Below are positions 5,721-9,656 of a stretch of DNA of 9,656 nt, one piece after another. The stretch is from positions 1-9,656 of the forward strand of contig DCGX01000042.1 in the NCBI GenBank assembly GCA_002315505.1. The letters run 5' to 3'. The DNA comes from Ruminococcaceae bacterium UBA1767 (GTDB taxonomy: Bacteria > Bacillota > Clostridia > Oscillospirales > Acutalibacteraceae). Under the pieces are notes generated by a model that was not told where the DNA came from, ran no database searches, and saw only the letters and a program-made list of their open reading frames with translations. Every line of letters begins with the position of its first letter. The stretch's first letter is position 1. Made by a program: the position numbers and the translations under genes.

Positions 5721-6371
5721 TGATAATTTATTTCTCATACTGATAAGAATCTGTTTTTCTTTTCTTGAAACCTGTACCTGTGTCATATTGAGCTTTTTTG
5801 CAACAACGGACTGTGTAAGTCCTTTAAAATATCTGAGCTTAATAAGTGTTTTGTCGTTATCGTCAAGTGCCTCTATTGTCTGAAACAGAGCAAGTGAATC
5901 TGCAATATTAATGTCAGTACAAATACAGGGAATATCATATTCGCTGTTTTCATCGTCATCGTATGTCAGCGACATAACCGGCATTGTCGCATTAATCGCC
6001 TGAGCAATATCATATTCATCCATCTGTGTTATTATGCTCAGCTCCTTTATTGTCGGCTCTCTGTCAAATTCTTGTACGAATTTTTCACGTTTACAGCTTA
6101 TTTTTCGCCCCTTCTCCTTAATTGACCTGCTGACGCTTATTGTACCTCCGTCCCTGAAGAGTCTTTTTATTTCTCCGAGAATGACGGGTACGGCATAGGT
6201 TGAAAATTTAAACCCTCTCCCCTCGTCAAAGCCGTCAACCGCCTTGATAAGTCCCATACACCCTGCCTGAAACAAATCATCATATTCAATTCCCTTGCCG
6301 ATAAATTTTTTACAAAGTGAATGTACAAGACCTAAATTTGATTCAATAATTTCATTTCTATGTACAATCAT
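5718..6371 (-). CDS. sigF: RNA polymerase sigma factor F, forespore-specific
   Basis: A 217-residue sigma-70 family factor (SpoIIAC). In Bacillus sigma F starts the forespore programme after septation and is held inactive by SpoIIAB. Region 2 shows YDDLFQAGCMGL (30-41) and FSTYAVPVILGEIKR (56-70) followed by VSRS (80-83), typical of the F/G/B sporulation and stress sigma group. Region 3 spans about 85-150, and region 4 has the helix-turn-helix LTQSVVAKKLNMTQVQVSR (185-203). Identity as F rather than G rests on the operon with spoIIAA and spoIIAB. It is about 38 residues shorter than B. subtilis sigma F (255), mainly at the N terminus, and has SRKEK (202-206) where SRLEK is usual. The start overlaps the spoIIAB stop as ATGA, with only a weak ribosome site, implying translational coupling. 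Confidence 0.93.
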   Translation of the reverse strand: MIVHRNEIIESNLGLVHSLCKKFIGKGIEYDDLFQAGCMGLIKAVDGFDEGRGFKFSTYAVPVILGEIKRLFRDGGTISVSRSIKEKGRKISCKREKFVQEFDREPTIKELSIITQMDEYDIAQAINATMPVMSLTYDDDENSEYDIPCICTDINIADSLALFQTIEALDDNDKTLIKLRYFKGLTQSVVAKKLNMTQVQVSRKEKQILISMRNKLS

Positions 6372-6808
6372 AATATCGCACGACCACGGATTTTTTTATA
6401 CATGGTAACAGTTGTACCTTTGTTAATAATTGACCTTACAGAAATTCTGTCAGTAAAGCTTTCCATAACAGCAAAGCCAAGTCCGGCTCTTTCACCGCCC
6501 AATGTTGTAAAAAGCGGCTCCATCGCCTGCTTAACATTTGATATTCCGCAGCCCTTATCACGAATGGAAATCTTAAGGGTGTTTTTTTCAAGAATTGAGC
6601 AGTGAATATAAATTTTTCCGACCGATTGCGGATAAGCATGAACAATGCAGTTTGTCACCGCCTCACTGACAGCCATTTTAATATCCGAAATTTCTTCAAT
6701 TGTCGGGTCAAGCTGAGTCGCAAAAGCCGATACAGCACATCTTGAAAAGCCTTCGTTAACGGATTTTGAGTCAATTGTCAGTTTAAAATCATTGATTATG
6801 TTCATCAT
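6368..6808 (-). CDS. spoIIAB: Anti-sigma F factor, serine kinase
   Basis: A 146-residue GHKL-fold protein that binds and silences sigma F and phosphorylates SpoIIAA. The ATP site is visible as the N box EAVTN (49-53), the G1 box DKGCGI (84-89) and the glycine-rich GLGFAVMESF (109-118) after ERA. LDPTIEEI (33-40), EPLFTT (97-102) and KGTTV (130-134) also align with B. subtilis SpoIIAB. Arg23 sits where the partner-binding Arg20 of the Bacillus protein would be. Two adjacent ATGs exist: 6808 makes an ATGA overlap with the spoIIAA stop and is four bases from GGGAGG, while 6805 is seven bases away and equally likely. Length is normal (146 in B. subtilis). Confidence 0.96.
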   Translation of the reverse strand: MMNIINDFKLTIDSKSVNEGFSRCAVSAFATQLDPTIEEISDIKMAVSEAVTNCIVHAYPQSVGKIYIHCSILEKNTLKISIRDKGCGISNVKQAMEPLFTTLGGERAGLGFAVMESFTDRISVRSIINKGTTVTMYKKIRGRAIL

Positions 6809-7125
6809 TTTTCCTCCCTTTGAGAAATTTTTGCTATTTTTTCAATTCCTGCGAGCTTCATAATTTTGTATACGGAATAAGATAAATTAGACACAATTAT
6901 TTTACCTCCGAATGGTGTTAATGCTCTGTATCTGCCCATAACAAGACCCACACCCGACGAGTCCATAAAAGTAACGTCCGAATAATCTAATTTTAAAACC
7001 TTTGGCTTGTACATCTGAATAGCATCATCAATTTCATTTCTGATTTCAGGTGCTGAATGGTGATCTATTTCACCCTCAAGAAATGCAGTGATGCGCTGTT
7101 CCGTTGCCATAATCTTTACAGGCAT
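6805..7125 (-). CDS. spoIIAA: Anti-sigma F factor antagonist (STAS domain)
   Basis: A 106-residue STAS-domain anti-anti-sigma factor. Unphosphorylated SpoIIAA displaces sigma F from SpoIIAB, and SpoIIAB inactivates it by phosphorylating one serine, which SpoIIE reverses. The phospho-site motif MDSSGVG is at 54-60, with Ser56 equivalent to B. subtilis Ser58. EGEIDHHSA (17-25) and GRYRAL (64-69) are further family hallmarks. I chose ATG 7125 because GGAGGG (7132-7137) lies six bases upstream and the protein then starts like its relatives. An ATG at 7164 would add 13 residues, lies within the loop of the upstream terminator hairpin and lacks a good ribosome site. First gene of the spoIIA operon. 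Confidence 0.96.
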   Translation of the reverse strand: MPVKIMATEQRITAFLEGEIDHHSAPEIRNEIDDAIQMYKPKVLKLDYSDVTFMDSSGVGLVMGRYRALTPFGGKIIVSNLSYSVYKIMKLAGIEKIAKISQREEK

Positions 7126-7131
7126 AGCTAT

Positions 7132-7137
7132 CCCTCC
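7132..7137 (-). promoter_or_regulatory. spoIIAA ribosome binding site
   Basis: GGAGGG on the minus strand with a six-base gap to ATG 7125. It decides the start of spoIIAA against the upstream in-frame ATG at 7164. Confidence 0.85.
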
Positions 7138-7140
7138 AAA

Positions 7141-7180
7141 AGAAAATAAAAATCCTTCACCCATAAGGATAAAGGATTTT
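7141..7180 (-). terminator. Probable Rho-independent terminator after folC
   Basis: A 9-bp perfect inverted repeat, AAAATCCTT and AAGGATTTT (plus-strand 7149-7157 and 7172-7180), has a 14-nt loop. On the minus strand the hairpin runs into a T-rich tract (ATTTTTATTTTCTTTT type, down to about 7138). The stem is AT-rich and the U-run is interrupted, so termination may be partial. It lies in the 89-bp gap between folC and spoIIAA. Confidence 0.65.
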
Positions 7181-7214
7181 AATTGAATATTTTGTTGAAA
7201 TATGGTTACGAAAT

Positions 7215-8486
7215 TTAATTTTTTATATTTTTAATATCGGAAGCAAGATATAACGAGCCGGAAACAAGTACAACATCATTCTCTTCGGCCTTTTTGTTAG
7301 CTTTGAGATATGCTTTTTCTATTGAATCGACCGCTTTTACCTTACTGCAATACGGTTTAATCAGCTTTGCAAGCTCCTTTGCAGGCATACTTCTCGGATT
7401 AGACGCAGTAACTGTATAAATTCTTGAACAAAGAGGAGTAAGTGTTTTAATTGCATACTCATAGTTTTTGTCCTTCATCATACCGAATACGGCAATAATC
7501 TTCCTGTCGGAAAAATATTTTTTCAAAGCAGCGCAAAGAGCATCTATGCCCTCCGGATTATGTCCGCCGTCGATAATAGTCAACGGCTTATCGTTTACCA
7601 CTTCAACTCTTGCAGGCATTTTAAGATTATTTATTCCGTTAATCATATGCGTTCTTTCAACAACCCAGCCGTTTAATTTAAGCACGTTAATAGCTGAAAT
7701 AGCAGTTGCGAAATTATAAATCTGATGCTTGCCCATCAAAGGAATTTTAAAGGTACAGCCGGCATAAATGATTGTTGAGCCGTCAATTTCTTCCTTAAGA
7801 AGCTTTATGTGAGAAATCTCGGACGGATAAAACTCACATTTCTTTTCCTTCGCCCTGTCTTTAATATATCTTTCGACGGAAAAATCGGGCTGAGGATAAG
7901 ATACAACAGGACATCCATCTTTAAAAATACCGCATTTCTGCTCGGCAATTTTCAGAAGAGTGTCGCCGAGAATATCCGTATGGTCAAGTGAAATTGAGCA
8001 GATTACGCTGACCTCAGGTTTTTTAATGATATTAGTCGAATCAAGAAGTCCGCCGAGACCTACCTCGAGAACAACAATATCACAGTTCATTTCAAGAAAA
8101 TACAGAAATCCCGCAACAGTGATTATTTCAAATTCCGTCGGCTCAATTCCTTCTTTTGAAAGCTCCTCAACAACAGGCTTAACCTTAGCAATAATCTCTG
8201 CCAACTCATTTTCCGAAATCATTTTATGGTCAATCTGAATCCGTTCACGGAAATTAATTATATACGGAGAGGTAAAAAGTCCCGTTTTATAACCTGCCTG
8301 TTCAAGAATCGAAGCAATCATATTGCAGGTAGAGCCTTTTCCGTTTGTACCTGCAACATGAACAAATTTCAGCTTATCCTGCGGATTGCCGAAGGCCTCA
8401 CACAAGGCTGTGATACGTTCCATACCCGGGTTACTTCCGAATTTCATTCTTGAATGAATAAATCCGAGTGCATCATTATATGTCAT
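7215..8486 (-). CDS. folC: Bifunctional folylpolyglutamate synthase/dihydrofolate synthase
   Basis: A 423-residue Mur-ligase-family enzyme that adds glutamate to dihydropteroate and extends the polyglutamate tail of folates, using ATP. The P-loop GTNGKGST is at 46-53, FTSPYIINFRERI at 71-83, LEVGLGGLLDSTN at 140-152, SLDHTDILGDT at 166-176 with the following AEQKCGIFK (181-189) carrying the likely carbamylated Lys184, IDGGHNPEG at 305-313 and VSGSLYLASDI at 408-418. Length is typical. I chose ATG 8486: GGAAGTG lies five bases upstream and the MTYNDALGFIHS start matches the family. The adjacent ATG 8489 is only two bases from that site, and a TTG at 8531 would overlap valS. It follows valS by 13 bp, a pair also found in Bacillus, and probably shares its transcript. 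Confidence 0.96.
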   Translation of the reverse strand: MTYNDALGFIHSRMKFGSNPGMERITALCEAFGNPQDKLKFVHVAGTNGKGSTCNMIASILEQAGYKTGLFTSPYIINFRERIQIDHKMISENELAEIIAKVKPVVEELSKEGIEPTEFEIITVAGFLYFLEMNCDIVVLEVGLGGLLDSTNIIKKPEVSVICSISLDHTDILGDTLLKIAEQKCGIFKDGCPVVSYPQPDFSVERYIKDRAKEKKCEFYPSEISHIKLLKEEIDGSTIIYAGCTFKIPLMGKHQIYNFATAISAINVLKLNGWVVERTHMINGINNLKMPARVEVVNDKPLTIIDGGHNPEGIDALCAALKKYFSDRKIIAVFGMMKDKNYEYAIKTLTPLCSRIYTVTASNPRSMPAKELAKLIKPYCSKVKAVDSIEKAYLKANKKAEENDVVLVSGSLYLASDIKNIKN

Positions 8487-8499
8487 CATATCACTTCCG

Positions 8500-9656
8500 T
8501 TATTTTGAGAATTTTGCAATACTTTCGTCAATCATTGCAATCTTGTCACGGAGCTTCTGTGCAGCTTCCTTCTGACCGTCAACAACTGCCTTCGGTGCCT
8601 TGGCAACAAAGTTTTCGTTATTGAGCTTTTTATCTATAAATTCAAGGTCCTTGAGAACCTTTTCCTTTTCTTTATTAAGACGGGCAATTTCAGCCTCGAA
8701 GTCAACAAGGTCACCGAGCGGAATATAAATCTTCGCATCTGCTGTAACAACGCAGACAGCATCATCCATATCAAAGCTGTCACCAATCTGAGCATCGGAG
8801 CAGGAAGCGAGTCTTTGCATGAATATTCCTGCCTGCTCAAAGGTTTCCTTGTAGGAAGTAGCAATGTAATACTTTGCCTTTCTCGAAGGTGGAACATTCA
8901 TTTCAGCACGACGGTTACGGATTGCACGGATTGCCTCCATAATTCTGTTCATTTCTGTTTCTTCAACGTTGAAATTAAACTCTTCGTTATATTCAGGCCA
9001 TTGAGAAACCATAATTGATTCGCCGTCGTGAGGAAGTGTCTGCCAGATTTCTTCTGTGATGAACGGCATAAACGGATGAAGGAGCTTCAATGTGTTTGAC
9101 ATAATATACACGAGCATATCACGGGCTGACTGCTTAGTTGCTTCATCCTCACTGTTAAGACGAATCTTAGAAATTTCAATATACCAGTCACAGAAAATAT
9201 CCCAGATAAAGTCATACAACTTCTGTACTGCGATACCAAGCTCAAACTTGTCAAGGTTGTCGGTAACCTCTTTAACGAGCTTGTTATAAAGAGAAAGTAC
9301 CCATTTATCCTCAAGTGCGAGCTTTTCCGGAAGATGAGGAGCCTTCTCATTTTCGCCGAGATTCATAAGAATGAATCTTGCGGCATTCCAGATTTTATTA
9401 GCAAAGTTACGGCTTGCGCCAACCTTCTCGTCAGAGAAACGCATATCATTTCCCGGTGAGTTACCTGTTGCAAGAGTAAATCTCAGTGCATCTGCGCCGT
9501 ATTCATCAATAACGATGAGCGGGTCAATACCGTTGCCGAGAGATTTTGACATCTTTCTGCCCTGAGCGTCTCTTACGAGTCCGTGAATGAGAACGGTATC
9601 AAAGGGTGCTTTATCAGTATATTTCAAGCCGGAGAAAATCATTCTCGAAACCCAGA
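8500..9656 (-). CDS. valS: Valyl-tRNA synthetase, C-terminal part (cut by window end)
   Basis: The visible 385 or so C-terminal residues of a class I aminoacyl-tRNA synthetase charging tRNA-Val. The reading frame is open to the right edge, where WVSRM precedes the first visible internal Met at 9642. The catalytic KMSKS loop is encoded at 9541-9555 within LVRDAQGRKMSKSLGNGIDP, the family-typical context. The anticodon-binding helical domain follows (KIWNAARFILMNLGE, IWDIFCDWYIE, LLHPFMPFITEEIWQ). The C terminus is a predicted coiled coil rich in Lys and Glu (LNKEKEKVLKDLEFIDKKL onward), which is the tRNA-contacting arm of ValS. The N-terminal two thirds, including HIGH and the editing domain, lie outside the window. 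The stop is 13 bp before folC. Confidence 0.97.
   Translation of the reverse strand, partial: WVSRMIFSGLKYTDKAPFDTVLIHGLVRDAQGRKMSKSLGNGIDPLIVIDEYGADALRFTLATGNSPGNDMRFSDEKVGASRNFANKIWNAARFILMNLGENEKAPHLPEKLALEDKWVLSLYNKLVKEVTDNLDKFELGIAVQKLYDFIWDIFCDWYIEISKIRLNSEDEATKQSARDMLVYIMSNTLKLLHPFMPFITEEIWQTLPHDGESIMVSQWPEYNEEFNFNVEETEMNRIMEAIRAIRNRRAEMNVPPSRKAKYYIATSYKETFEQAGIFMQRLASCSDAQIGDSFDMDDAVCVVTADAKIYIPLGDLVDFEAEIARLNKEKEKVLKDLEFIDKKLNNENFVAKAPKAVVDGQKEAAQKLRDKIAMIDESIAKFSK

Noticed and set aside
7126..7175. GAAGGATTT on the minus strand, a perfect sigma-H -35 consensus match
   Set aside because: No GAAT-type -10 lies 11-12 bases downstream; that position is the spoIIAA ribosome site, so the transcript would lack a leader. 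The match is simply the terminator arm.
7164..7190. Plus-strand AAGGATAA and ATTGAATATT resembling a sigma-H promoter
   Set aside because: Spacing is about 9 rather than 11-12 bases, the first base of the -35 does not fit, and it points away from spoIIAA into antisense of folC.
8529..8531. TTG start for folC adding 15 residues
   Set aside because: It would overlap valS by 32 bp, has no ribosome site, and the extra residues do not resemble FolC; ATG 8486 fits both.

Overview
The window looks like a chromosomal segment of a low-to-moderate GC, endospore-lineage Firmicute, most likely a clostridial gut-type bacterium of the Ruminococcaceae/Oscillospiraceae kind. This rests on a spoIIAA-spoIIAB-sigF sporulation cassette, the valS-folC gene pair, strong Shine-Dalgarno sites, and a small Cys-rich protein of a type I associate with Clostridia. 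Genus and species cannot be fixed from the sequence alone. All ten recognisable genes lie on the minus strand, so transcription runs from high to low coordinates.

In transcription order, the right edge holds the 3' part of valS (valyl-tRNA synthetase, cut by the window end), followed 13 bp later by folC (folylpolyglutamate/dihydrofolate synthase). A hairpin with a U-rich tail at 7141-7180 probably ends this transcript. Next comes the spoIIA operon, spoIIAA-spoIIAB-sigF (7125-5718), with both junctions overlapping as ATGA. It encodes the anti-anti-sigma factor, the anti-sigma kinase and the forespore sigma factor F. A 60-residue Cys-rich protein follows, with a candidate promoter of its own and a clear Rho-independent terminator that begins in its stop codon.

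Directly after that terminator is a good SigA-type promoter (TTGCAT-17-TATAAT with an extended TG -10). It drives a tightly packed five-gene unit: proB-proA-proC (proline from glutamate), a YgjP-type zinc metallopeptidase-like gene, and an AMP-forming acyl-CoA/acyl-ACP synthetase-like gene. Junctions are ATGA, 11 bp, TAATG and 11 bp, which suggests cotranscription and translational coupling.

The left 404 bp hold no gene. They are a mosaic of short intergenic repeats: a 42-bp direct repeat with a hairpin (two good copies and one degenerate), a roughly 30-bp repeat spaced exactly 80 bp apart, and two bi-hairpin elements in opposite orientation. I see no clearly new biological system. The points most worth a second look are the repeat mosaic, the spoIIA operon lying behind a terminator without a visible sigma-H promoter, the short sigma F with an altered region 4 motif, the uncharacterised small Cys protein after sigF, and the two unrelated genes attached to the proline operon.
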